Assembly: GCF_021869535.1 (NCBI RefSeq) | Contig: NW_026262659.1 | Location: 3,038,001-3,102,000 of the forward strand | Reading direction: 5' to 3' | Origin: Mytilus californianus | Lineage: Eukaryota; Mollusca; Bivalvia; Mytilida; Mytilidae | DNA: 64,000 nt | Shown: positions 1-9,423 of the stretch, piece after piece | Position numbering within the stretch: the first letter of the stretch is position 1 | Layout of the letters: the number at the start of each line of letters is the position of its first letter | The notes under the pieces: model-generated | Told to the model about the DNA's origin: nothing | Databases searched by the model: none | The model's input: the letters and a program-made list of their open reading frames with translations, nothing else | Program-made: the position numbers and the translations under genes

Positions 1-240
1 ATAAGCAACACGACGGGTGCCACATGTGGAGCAGGATCTGCTTACCCTTCCGGAGCACCTGAGATCACCCTCAGTTTTTGGTGGGGTTCGTGTTGCTTAG
101 TCTTTAGTTTTCTATGTTGTGTCATCTGTACTATTATTTGTCTGTTTGTCTTTTTATTTTTGGCCATGGCGTTCTCAGTTTGTTTTCGATCTATGAGTTT
201 GACTGTCCCTCTGGTATCTTTCGTCCCTCTTTTATGTGTA
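1..240 (+). mobile_element. Naiad-type PLE 3' tail, copy 1 (tail family T1)
   Basis: The sequence matches the 3' end of the coding Naiad copy at 43.07-45.95 kb: it starts at AGCAACACGACGGGTGCC, passes through TTCCGGAGCACCTGAGATCACC and GCTTAGTCTTTAGTTTTCTATG, and ends at GGTATCTTTCGTCCCTCTTTT. No RT coding remains, so this is either a 5'-truncated insertion or the part of a longer copy cut by the window edge. The small open frames across it are not genes. Confidence 0.85.
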
Positions 241-1883
241 AGACTTTTGATCTAAATATAGAAAATTGTGTGTTTTATCATAATTACGGCTGTAATTTCT
301 CAAAAACACCTTATTTTTGTTTGATTATTTTTTTTTTCAATTTTGCCAAATAAGGGGAAATAATTCAGATCAAGTAATTTTTATAATGGAAAGCGTTGTG
401 AATTTACTTATTTTAATCTGTAGCAAGAAAACAAGTTTGGTGACCCCATTGTTTTCTTATCTGAAAGCATGTTATAAGAGCTATCTTCCCACATTTTATC
501 TTAAAATTCTATCATGTAGTTTTCTTTTTATCACACAAAATTTGATTTTCCATGCATAATCTATACAAAATCTGACAATTTTGCACAACCTGTAACAGGA
601 AAAAAGTCCAGTGACCCCTACTTTTTATTATATTTTTGAAAAAAGCATGATAAAAACTTCTTTTTGACAAATTATAAAAAATTATATCAATTTTAATTAA
701 GACGCCCCAGCCACCTTAAGCTAAACCAAAGATATTTTTTAAATGAGAGCGCCTCTCGGGAATTTGAATATTAATCATACATAATTAAAATTTAAATCCG
801 ATTCGAATGTTGGCGTTTAACTGTCATAGTAAAATTCCTCTTAAAAGACGGAGGATACATATGACCAAGAGCACTTTTCCAAGGCTTACACTTTTAGCTA
901 AGCTTAGTCATTCCCCCACCTCTGTATCGTCAGAGCATATATTTAATAAGCAGGACTGTTAGTTACATAACTTAGTTGAGAAATCGCCTTGTCCCTCACA
1001 AAGTGGACCAGATAATATTTGTCAATAAGAACAAATTCGTTACACCCTGTGTCAGTCATCAGAAAATGCTTGAAGGCATCAGTAAGTTCTAATCATCACC
1101 CCGTTGGTAATAATTAAATGAGTTTTTTACTTTTTACGGTTCCCAAATACTGTTGTTTGAATAATCATTTTTCTATGGATATTAATTAATTACTTGATTA
1201 GATTATTGTCAGCTTACATAATTATACATTGAGTAAATGGGCTATTAATTATGACATGAATTCATTGGACTATTATTTAGTCCTAGGTATTTATGTTGAT
1301 GGTTTTACGTTCATAAGCCAACTACCAACAATACATAAACAGGGTATAATTGGGTTTTTCCATTTGTAAATGTTTTGCAGAGCGAGAACTCGAGTATCGC
1401 TCGGTTAATCCAAAGAGTACTCGATTAGTAAATCTTCACCGAGTTGACATCCCTAGTTTTTATACAGTGTATGTTTATTTTATTTAGTATTATGCTTTTT
1501 CTATTCATTCGGTTTTGCATGTTCATCACGTTCGTTTTTTTCGGCTTTCCAACGTTTTTTTTATCCAAGCGCTATTGATGAATCTTGTGTAGACGAATCG
1601 GTCATCTCTTCGACTGTATTTTTTAGCTTGGTATCTTTCATTTTTACTTTGATGAGTTTTTGAATATCATACTGATTAACAAGGACTGGCCTTGCCACTT
1701 AACTAATTAGACAAACACATATGAAATATTTTGTAATCATGTCATAATATTACAAGCATTTTTTATGCATAAGATAATATGTATTACATAAGACTTCAAG
1801 AGTTTGTTTTATTATGTAACAAAGATATAACAAATTTTTTTTTAGATATATGTATACATAATCAATAAATGCTCTTTATCGTT
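241..1883. other. Gene-free AT-rich DNA
   Basis: No exon, transposase or repeat family recognised elsewhere in this window could be placed here. There are only short chance frames (two under 85 codons at the start) and scattered homopolymer runs. Confidence 0.6.
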
Positions 1884-2372
1884 TATGGCATGGTATTGGT
1901 TGCAAAAATTTGATATTTTTCATTTAAATGCAATATTTCTTATTTAATTGGTATATTTCTTCATTTAAATGCAATATTTTTTTATTTGAATGGTATATTT
2001 TTTCATTTAAATGCAATATTTATTATTAAGATGGTATAATTTTTCTTTCAAATGGTATAATTTTTCATTCAAATGGTTTAATTTTCATTCAAATGCAATA
2101 GTTTTTATTCAATTGGTATAAAATGTCATTTAAATGCAATATTTTTTATTCAATTGGTATAGTAGTTTTTTTTATTTATATGCAATAATTGCATTATGGG
2201 AAATTCTTTGACGTCATAAGGTCAAATTTGCAACAACGTTTGTGATTGGTCGGAAATTGTTTGGATTTCTCCCCTTTCTTTCCAAACATGGGTGACCAAG
2301 AATTGAAAAACGCGTCAGAATATCGCCCCTCTAACTAAATCTAACGTTCGTGCGAGTCCTGCAATTGCTGTT
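1884..2372 (+). repeat. Left terminal inverted repeat arm
   Basis: It begins TATGGCATGGTATTGGTTGC and ends GAGTCCTGCAATTGCTGTT. It is composed of an outer ~30-bp unique edge, about twelve ~20-bp minisatellite units, and an inner ~200-bp unique part. It aligns in reverse to 5878-6367 with scattered substitutions and small indels. Confidence 0.8.
1915..2175 (+). repeat. ~20-bp minisatellite alternating GCAATA and GGTATA units
   Basis: About twelve tandem units of the form TTTCATTTAAAT-GCAATAT or TTATTCAATT-GGTATAT. The two unit types partly alternate, which suggests an original ~40-bp dimer unit. The same array runs in reverse at about 6070-6335 in the other arm. Confidence 0.8.
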
Positions 2373-2509
2373 AAAATCTTGTGGTCATAATTAGTATTTC
2401 TATTGCAAAATTTCGATGGTCAAAACGTTGGGTCCACTTTTCAAAAACCGTTTCATTGTATATGGATTTATATGCAAGTATATCGTTTTTTTTAAATAGA
2501 TTAGACACC

Positions 2510-2695
2510 GTTGGTTTTCCCGTTTGAATGGTTTTACACTACTAATTTTTTGGGGGGCCTTTATAGCTTGCTGTTCGGTTTGAGCCAAGGCTCCGTGTTG
2601 AAGACCGTACGTTGACCTTTAATGGTTTACATTTGCAAATTATGACTTGGATGGAGAGTTGTCTCATCGGCACTCATACCATATCTTCTTATATC
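2510..2695 (+). repeat. Dispersed repeat R5 variant, 3' part
   Basis: Contains CTTTATAGCTTGCTGTT, GCTCCGTGTTGAAGACCGTAC and the conserved end GGAGAGTTGTCTCATCGGCACTCATACC. The closest copies in the window are at 26745-26900 (+) and 15008-15190 (-). It is inserted inside the long inverted-repeat element. Confidence 0.65.
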
Positions 2696-2940
2696 TATAT
2701 ACAACGTAAACCAGACGTTTCTCAGACTGTTTTCTTTTTTTAATAAATCCTTTGCTGCGCGTTGTGTACTGATTGATAACTCAGTCTGGGAGAACAAGAT
2801 TTATTTCAGTACCAGTTATAATTAGGTTTGAGCAATCTTCCAGTAATTGCAAATACTCTTATGTCGGTGCTTTGTGTCTATTGTCTTTATGTTAGTTTTT
2901 TTGTGTGTGTCGTACCGATCTTTTGAGTTAATTTGCTGAT

Positions 2941-3405
2941 TTGTGCAGGTTGTTATTTTATTGTACTGTTTCACCACTGTCCCAGCTTCGGGATGGGTTG
3001 CTCACAAACATGTTGTTGTACTGTTACACCGCTGTCCCAGATTAGGGGGAGGATTGGGTCCCGCTAACATGTTTAACCCCGCCACATTATGTATGTATGT
3101 GCTCATCCCAAGTCAGGAGCCTGTAATTCAGTGGTTGCCGTTTGTTGCTTTGTTATACATATTTGTGTTTCGTTCATTTTTTTGTACATTAATTCGGCCG
3201 TTAGTTTTCTCGATTGAATTGTTTTACATTTTTGATTTCGAGGCCTTTTATAGCTGACTATGCGGTGTTGGCTTTGCTTATTGTCGAAGGCCGTACGGTG
3301 ACTTATAGCTTATTGATTTCTGTGTCATTTGATCTCTTGTGGAGAGTTGTCTCATTTGCAATCATACCACATCTTCGTTTTTATATCCATCCTGCCATAT
3401 TCTTT
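2941..3405 (+). repeat. Dispersed repeat R5, nearly full copy
   Basis: Module order: CACCACTGTCCCAG, then ACATGTTTAACCCCGCCACATT with AAGTCAGGAGCC, then TTCGGCCGTTAGTTTTCTCG, TTTTATAGCTGACTATGCGG, GAAGGCCGTACGGTGAC, and the end TGGAGAGTTGTCTCATTTGC-ATCATACCACATCTTC. The first module is duplicated (2967 and 3018). No coding region is attached anywhere in the window, so the class is unknown. The shared central module links it to PLE tails. Confidence 0.75.
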
Positions 3406-3411
3406 ATTTGC

Positions 3412-3812
3412 CTGTCCCAGGGATGGAGCCTGTAGTTTAATGGTTGTCGTTGGTTCCTGTCTCGACTCATATTTGATATTTTGTAAATTGTTTTGTTATG
3501 TATAATTAGGCTGTTAGTTTTTTCGTTTGAATTGTTCACACTTTTCATGTCGGACCTTTTATAGACGACTTTACAGTATCAGGTTTTTGTCATTGTTAAA
3601 GGCCTTACGATTGTCTACAAAAAGAATTTGTCTACATGACGGCAAAAAGCTCTACAGAGTTTATGTTTGTAGTATTTCATGTAACCCGACTTAAAACATT
3701 TTTTTCTTATCTTATCTTATCTTATCTATAATTGCTTACATCCACTTCATATTTGAACTCCGGTGGATAGTTGCCTTATTTACAATCATATTCCATCTCT
3801 TCATTTTTATAT
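3412..3812 (+). repeat. Second R5 copy in tandem, interrupted
   Basis: Starts within the R5 middle (CCCAGGGATGGAGCCTGTAG), right after the previous copy ends, and reaches the R5 end near 3800 (GGTGGATAGTTGCCTTATTT). About 120 bp of unrelated sequence with a CTTAT microsatellite interrupts it at about 3612-3735. The head-to-tail pairing resembles the tandem insertions usual for PLEs. Confidence 0.55.
3706..3727 (+). repeat. (CTTAT)n microsatellite
   Basis: Four to five uninterrupted pentamer units inside the segment that interrupts the second R5 copy. Confidence 0.85.
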
Positions 3813-5877
3813 TATATACGTGACTTCTAAACTCGTGTTTTCCTGAACAAGTATGAAATAATTTTCACTGGGCGTTAAAATTAGCAACAAACAATCAATC
3901 AATTTAAACTTGTGTTAAATAAGAGGAAAACCATTTGATATTTATTTATTTGTTGGGGTGGGGGACAGAAGGATTTCATATATGAATATGGTTGCCTGGT
4001 AAGAGCTGAAAAATAGGCATGATTAGCGACAGATTGAAATGAATAATAATGCCCTCTCTTCCCTTCCCCATCCTTCATCTATAAATTTAAACTGACCACC
4101 ACGGAATAGCCCAATAGTGTTGAAAGTAACGTTAAACACCAATCAATCAAAATCCCTTCCCTAGAATATCAAATAATTGTCCCTTAACTGTTATTGTCCG
4201 TGTAGTTCTTATATTTATCCAGCTTATCGTCCTACAGGGATGTCCTACTAAGGCTGTCATACCATAAAAACGTTTATAAAACAGCTCACATTCTTATATA
4301 TCTGCATTCATAAATTTATTAATTTCACTTTAGACTAAACGACGTCATGATTGTTATGTGCCTCTGCCGTTAACCTATCAAAAGAGAAGAGGTGGAAGAG
4401 AGCCAGAAGATCTTCTCAATGCAAAAAAAACAAAACAGAAATGGACTTCTTCTGGCTCACTATCGAAGAACAAAAAATAAAAAAAAAAAAACGCGCCCCA
4501 TTGATATGTTTAAAAAACGCCTTGCCCCTACCCTTTTTTTCCAAAAAAATGGCATTATTGAATATATAAACAGAGGATAAGGGACGACATCAGAAAATCA
4601 ATGAATGATAAAAAACTTTATTCAAATAGTTTGGGGCGGGACCAAACCTATAGATAACATAGATAACATAATAATGAAATATACCGAATACGTTGATTGA
4701 CTTTTGGTTGCCTTATGTCCAGTGGCAAATATGTCACGCATGTTTAGGACAAATATAATAGAGATCAAAGGATAAAGAATAGAGTGAAATGGTAAAAACT
4801 AAAAGATATAGAATTATAGAAACGATCTTTGATCTAAAACCCCTACCCTCACACACACACACACCATAACTATTACTGCCAATACTCGCATATATACATC
4901 TCTATACAAATATCTAACCCCCTTCTAGACACCGAGGTTTTGGATCCGCCCCTGTTAAATGTGTCTAATTATATGCATTTTGTACGGGTCTAGATAACAG
5001 CTAAACGTACAATCATATAATGTGTTGGATACCTAATTATATTATATAATGTGTCACAAAATAAACTTGTATACCCCCCTTCCCAATGCAGTATTGAAAA
5101 GTAAATCATTTAAAAGTCCTGAAGATAAAATTTGTTTTGAAATATGCCCTGCATACTTATTTATGCAAAGACATATAGTGATTATTGAACTAATGTGGGG
5201 CTTGAAAACAAAATCTATTTAAGGGATTCGGAGACGAGAACAGTAAAAAAAAGCTCAGCAACGAATCCTGAATGTAAAATGATTTGCAGCATAAGACATG
5301 AGAGCACATATTATAGATAGTATTAAATATGAAGTTCACGCCTCATATAGTGAAGTCCTATGTCATAGGACTATTGTTGTAACATGGGTTAGTAACTGGT
5401 TCCAATTTATCCTGAATTGTCTTTATTAAAGAATTAGTTCCGGAGTATAACAGCGTATGTCTCTACTTGTGGGCTTCTGGTTCTGCTGTCGTAAATGGGT
5501 GATTTTTTTTTCTACATGTAGTACAAAAGAGGGGGCTTAGTCCAAATAATTGTAACGTCCTGGATGCTTTATATTCTTTTTTCATGTGTGCCTTCCTGCA
5601 ACGTCTCTGAGGATCAAGAAAAGTAAAAAATGATATAGCACTAAAGACCGTCATGATTACATGTATCTGGACTTAGAAAAGGGAGGGGGCTAGCTATGTA
5701 TTTTTTTTTATTTCAATGTGTAGACTGTAGGAGAGTTTCTTCAGAAAAGGTTTTCATTGGAAGTGTTTTTGCCATGCACGCAGACATCTGTTTCTATCCA
5801 TGAACAAGTTGTGTGTCAAATTAATTATTATTACTTATCACTCGCATTTTTTGCTCGTCCTGGCCATTATTGGCATT
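3813..5877. other. Gene-free interior of the inverted-repeat element
   Basis: AT-rich DNA with a (CA)n run at 4850-4864. It holds no transposase motif (no DDE/DDD blocks), no exon with splice signals, and no repeat family that recurs elsewhere in the window. Confidence 0.5.
4850..4864 (+). repeat. (CA)n microsatellite
   Basis: A short uninterrupted CACACA run following a C-rich stretch. Confidence 0.85.
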
Positions 5878-6367
5878 AACAGCCAGTGCACGAACTCGCA
5901 CGAACGCCAAATTTAGTTAGAGGGGCGATATTCTGACGCGTTTTTTAATTCTTGGTCACTCAAGTTTAGAAAGAAAGGGGAGAAATCCAAACAATTTCCG
6001 ACCAATCACAAACGTTGTTGAAAATTTGACCTTATGGCGTCAAAGAATTTCCCATAATGCAATTATTGCATATAAATAAAAAACTACTATACCAATTGAA
6101 TAAAAAATATTGCATTCAAATGACATTTTATACCAATTGAATAAAAAATATTGCATTTGAACGAAAATTATACCATTTGAATGAAAAATTATACCATTTT
6201 AATGAAAAATTATACCATCTGAATAAAAAATATTGCATTTAAATGAAAAAAATATACCATTCAAATAAAAAAAATATTGCATTTAAATGAAGAAATATAC
6301 AAAATAAATAAGAAATATTGCATTTAAATGAAAAATATCAAATTTTTGCAACCAATACCATGCCATA
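5878..6367 (-). repeat. Right terminal inverted repeat arm
   Basis: Reverse complement of 1884-2372. Divergence is visible but modest, for example GACGTCATAAGG versus GGCGTCAAAGAA around the middle of the arm, and a damaged minisatellite unit near 6300 (ATACAAAATAAATAAG). The arms are therefore not newly formed. Confidence 0.8.
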
Positions 6368-6434
6368 ATCGTTGTAAATTATGATATGAATAGTTCGACC
6401 TATGATAATCTAATGATAATAAAACAGTTTTTAC

Positions 6435-6660
6435 CTTATATTTCTGTAAACGTCTATCTTTATTTAAAAGATCAATTATTTTTTGCAAACTGCGTGTTGG
6501 TGCATTGCTATCATTACGTCCAATGTACCATGCTGCGTCCTCAGCAGCTGTATGTCCTAAGCACCTTAAAAAATCAAGTATATTGAAATTCTTAAAAAGG
6601 TCTAAAATCAATGCATCATCAACTGAAATAGAAAGGGCTACCTTACTACCAGCATATCCC
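6435..6660 (-). pseudogene. Exon-like open frame without a usable splice acceptor
   Basis: A frame of about 75 codons with protein-like composition (begins GYAGSKVALSISVDDAL, then FLRCLGHTAAEDAAWYIGR, ends LLNKDRRLQKYK) stops exactly at a good donor (AAG|GTAAAA). At its 5' side there is a strong pyrimidine tract (TTTCTTTTTTTTTGTG) where an AG is expected, but no AG is present. I do not recognise the protein. It could be an exon whose acceptor has decayed, or a relic exon stranded next to the inverted-repeat element, whose right arm starts less than 70 bp away. Linkage to gene D upstream on the same strand is possible but unproven. Confidence 0.35.
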
Positions 6661-7167
6661 ACAAAAAAAAAGAAACGATACGATTTTTCAGGGAAAGTCT
6701 TTTTTGAGTAATTTTAGTTTGTTAACTCTATGTTAATTTTCGTGATGTCTATCATGAAAAGAAGCTAATTATGGTAGTTATACTCATTGAAGCAAGGCCG
6801 CCTTTAGCGTGTCATTCTTTGACTTTGAGCGCCAACATATATTCTATCGCTCAGTTAGCTTGTTATTCAACTACAACCGTTTAATATTTGAACAGCTATA
6901 GGTTTCTACCAGGGTAGTACCTAGCATCCCATAACTCAATATGCATAATTTTCATTAACATTAAAATGTTGTTTGCAGCATTTCCATAACAAAAACGCTC
7001 GACTAGAATTAGATCGGGGATTTCAATCGTTATCTGAGTTCATATCTATAAATATAGCGATTTTAAAATCATCTTTACCCTGCACTCCCTTTGGTCTCGC
7101 CTCAGGCTGTACTGGAGTATTTTAGGGTGGTAAAATACTAAAATTATATATATATATTTACATATAA

Positions 7168-7606
7168 TTCGTCTCAAATTTAGCCCAAGAAGCTTAGACC
7201 TTCGAATTTGCGTTAGTTAATTTTTTTTCTTACCTAATCGGAATTAGAACCCTTGCATCTTTGACATCGTGGCAACACCACATGCACCGTGTCCAGCGCC
7301 ATAGAACACTTTGGGGCATGGTTAATTAAATTATCATCCTTTACGACGGACATAATACCTAATCTGAAAGGTACATCATTTGCTCATTGTTTAATGCCAC
7401 TATACAATATGTACTGTGTTAGAACCCCAGATAAAGCCGACAAGGAAAGGCATTACATCGACCACTGACAGCGGTATTTTTAATTTAGCCTAGGCGGTCT
7501 AATGGTCTAGAGCGCTAGACAAGGTGCAGGCAGTGTTGTCACATGCACAAGTGTTCGAATTCTACTGAGGGAAGAACAAATGTTGTTGTGCTAAATTTGA
7601 GACGAA
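7168..7606. repeat. Inverted repeat enclosing tRNA-like sequences
   Basis: A 17-bp perfect inverted repeat (TTCGTCTCAAATTTAGC at 7168-7184 and its complement at 7590-7606) brackets about 400 bp. Next to the right arm, about 7495-7575 resembles a tRNA head: GGTCTAATGGTCTAGAGCGC (box-A-like) and GTGTTCGAATTCTACTG (box-B-like). The mirror region 7230-7310, read on the minus strand, also has a tRNA-like start and GGGTTCTAATTCC. This could be two tRNA-derived SINE heads in opposite orientation, or a MITE carrying them. Confidence 0.5.
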
Positions 7607-7700
7607 CTATATATACATCTAGAGCGCTGGATATGAGGCCAGGCGATAGGTGATAAAGTGTATCAAAGGTGTAAGTTTAAATCCCGTTCAGCGACAAGAC
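7607..7700 (+). repeat. Further tRNA-like SINE-head fragment
   Basis: AGAGCGCTGGATATGAGGCC...GGTGTAAGTTTAAATCCCGTTC carries box-A-like and box-B-like stretches at tRNA spacing, directly after the inverted repeat. No full cloverleaf forms by eye, so this is not called a tRNA gene. Confidence 0.35.
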
Positions 7701-7744
7701 CGGTACATACGGGAATTTAATTTAAGGAATCAAACCGTTGCTAC

Positions 7745-8290
7745 AACAGCTACTGTAGTTGGGATCCCAGGATTGAAAACAATCAACTCACAAACAGACC
7801 GCAATCGACTGAACAACATGGCCTGACATTAGACCGAGAGGCTGCATTTTGCACTAGTTTTGAGGCCGTTACACAGACGGAATAGAGCCAGATGGTATAA
7901 AAAATTTAGAGGCTTGACATTCCGCAAATGGCGTAGAATCTGGTTCAGTGATGAATCACATTTTGTGCTTCAGAGACATGATGGAAAAACTCGTGTATAC
8001 CGGTGCATGAATGTACGTTTTGCTTACTAGTGTGTCCAAGAAGTGGACAGCTTCGATGGAGGAAGTGTCATGGTGTGGGCGGCTATCTCAAATTACCGTA
8101 AAACGGAATCGGTACATGATCCGGGTAATTTAACGATTGAAAGAGACAACATTATCCAGCCTCACCTTATTCATGTCATTGACCGAAAGAGGGAGTTATT
8201 CCTGAAGGACAAAGGTCTCGCACAGCGCGTTTAACAATTGGGATGCGGGATGGGATGATTTAAGGTGGAATATTGTAGTATAATGAGAAT
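7745..8290 (+). pseudogene. Tc1/mariner-type transposase fragment (dead)
   Basis: Translation gives typical Tc1 blocks in order: WRRIWFSDESHFVLQRHDG with the second catalytic Asp in FSDES, then RVYRCMNVRFAY, a stop, CVQEVDSFDGGSVMVWAAIS, VHDPGNLTIERD and IIQPHLIHVID. The block that should hold the last catalytic Glu is frameshifted near 8200 (the QQDNARPH region is lost), and an in-frame TAG lies near 8030. The N-terminal DNA-binding part is missing and no terminal repeats were found. The family encodes DD34E-type cut-and-paste transposases; this copy cannot make an active one. Confidence 0.85.
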
Positions 8291-8540
8291 AGAAGAAAAT
8301 CATGCCCATTCAAGATGATAATGAGAAGGCTGCTGCATTTCTGCTTCAAATTATCAAAAGAAATTTGAAAATGAAGCTATACGAAATAAACAATATGACT
8401 TAGCAATAGATGAAAATGAAATATTATGTATAATCTGTCCGAGAAAAATCCTCCCCCTGATCCCCTTAAAAATGAAATTATTGTCCACTTATGCTCTTAA
8501 TGTCATAAAAAAATTGTTCTCCAATATAAAAATAAAAAGA

Positions 8541-8690
8541 TGTGGTTTGAATGCCAATGCGACAACTATCCATCAAATTCATATGAAGTGGATTTAAGCA
8601 ATTATAGGCAACTGTACGGCGTTTAACAATACCGTACCCACATCGTGTAGTTTGCTTTAAAAGGCCACAACGTGAAAAATGTGAAACATT
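8541..8690 (-). repeat. R5 fragment, minus orientation
   Basis: Begins AAGATGTGGTTTGAATGCCAATGCGACAACTATCC, the complement of the R5 3' end, then GAAGTGGATTTAAGCAATTATAGGCAACTGTACGGC. Diverged. Confidence 0.6.
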
Positions 8691-9390
8691 TCAATTGAGT
8701 AGGTTGTATGGCACATTAGGTACATTACCCATCAAAGTTATTTTAAAAATTCATCCAATTGCTTGTGTAACTAGCATGTTTTCCTATACACAAGGTAAAT
8801 TTACATGTACCATTTATTTAAAACAAATCAAGACTTTTGCTGTTGGTTTTACTAATGAACGTTTTCTAACTTCCTACTATTCCTTCAATGAAGCAAAACC
8901 TCCATAGTACCAGTTTACACTCATGCATTTGCAGTTTGAAAATACGAGAATCCTTGGAACCCAATGAATTCATTTAATTTCTCGGTTGTTGCAGACGTCA
9001 CATGCGTATATATTGATTCCGAAAAAAATATTCAAAACTTAACTTTTATAATCACGATCATTAGTAAACCTTTCTGCATGCATTTTTGGTTCGACAACGG
9101 TCAAATGTAAACGACGGTCAAATGTAAACGACGGTCAAATTATATTTTCCGTCTTGGGAGTGGTCCTCACTATGACATACTCAAAAGAAATTGTGTTATC
9201 TTCACGAATTATAATCACAAAATATTCATCAAACTTAAGATGCTAAAACAAACTTAACCTAACCATAAACGAACCAGAAATAATTATCTTGCAATGCACG
9301 CCGTTCAACCATGTATTTACGTACAAGCGGTTATTGATTTATAGTGGCGAGTACGCAACACCTCACAATACGCAGGAAATGTTGATATAC
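8691..9390. other. Gene-free stretch
   Basis: Nothing recognised apart from a small tandem repeat at 9092-9140. If gene D continues, one or more of its 3' exons may be hidden here or further left; I could not place one with both splice signals and a matching frame. Confidence 0.4.
9092..9140 (+). repeat. Three-copy ~18-bp tandem repeat
   Basis: Three consecutive copies of (GA)CGGTCAAATGTAAACGA, the third truncated. Confidence 0.8.
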
Positions 9391-9423
9391 CTCGGAATGC
9401 CAATCCGTCTCACTATTCCTATC
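9391..9423 (-). CDS. Gene D exon 12 (tentative 33-bp exon)
   Basis: Excellent acceptor (TTGTTCATTCTCATCTAG), donor CCGAG|GTATAT, phase 2-2, only 80 bp after exon 11. The encoded peptide (IGIVRRIGIP) does not look like the expected next ankyrin turn. It may be an alternative or cryptic exon. Confidence 0.3.

Larger units (their letters stand above)
1884..6367. mobile_element. Long inverted-repeat DNA element, probably non-autonomous
   Basis: Two arms of about 490 bp (1884-2372 and 5878-6367) are reverse complements of each other across their whole length, including an internal minisatellite and a unique inner part (GACGTCATAAGGTCAAATTT, GATTGGTCGGAAATTGTTTG). The 3.5 kb between them holds no transposase; it carries nested R5 repeats and unremarkable AT-rich DNA. 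The structure fits a TIR or fold-back transposon. The superfamily cannot be named, because no transposase and no convincing target-site duplication were seen. Outer ends are near TTATGGCATGGTATTGG. Confidence 0.7.

Noticed and set aside
7480-7580. Functional tRNA gene
   Set aside because: Box-A-like and box-B-like stretches are present, but no cloverleaf with a paired acceptor stem could be drawn; a SINE head fits better.
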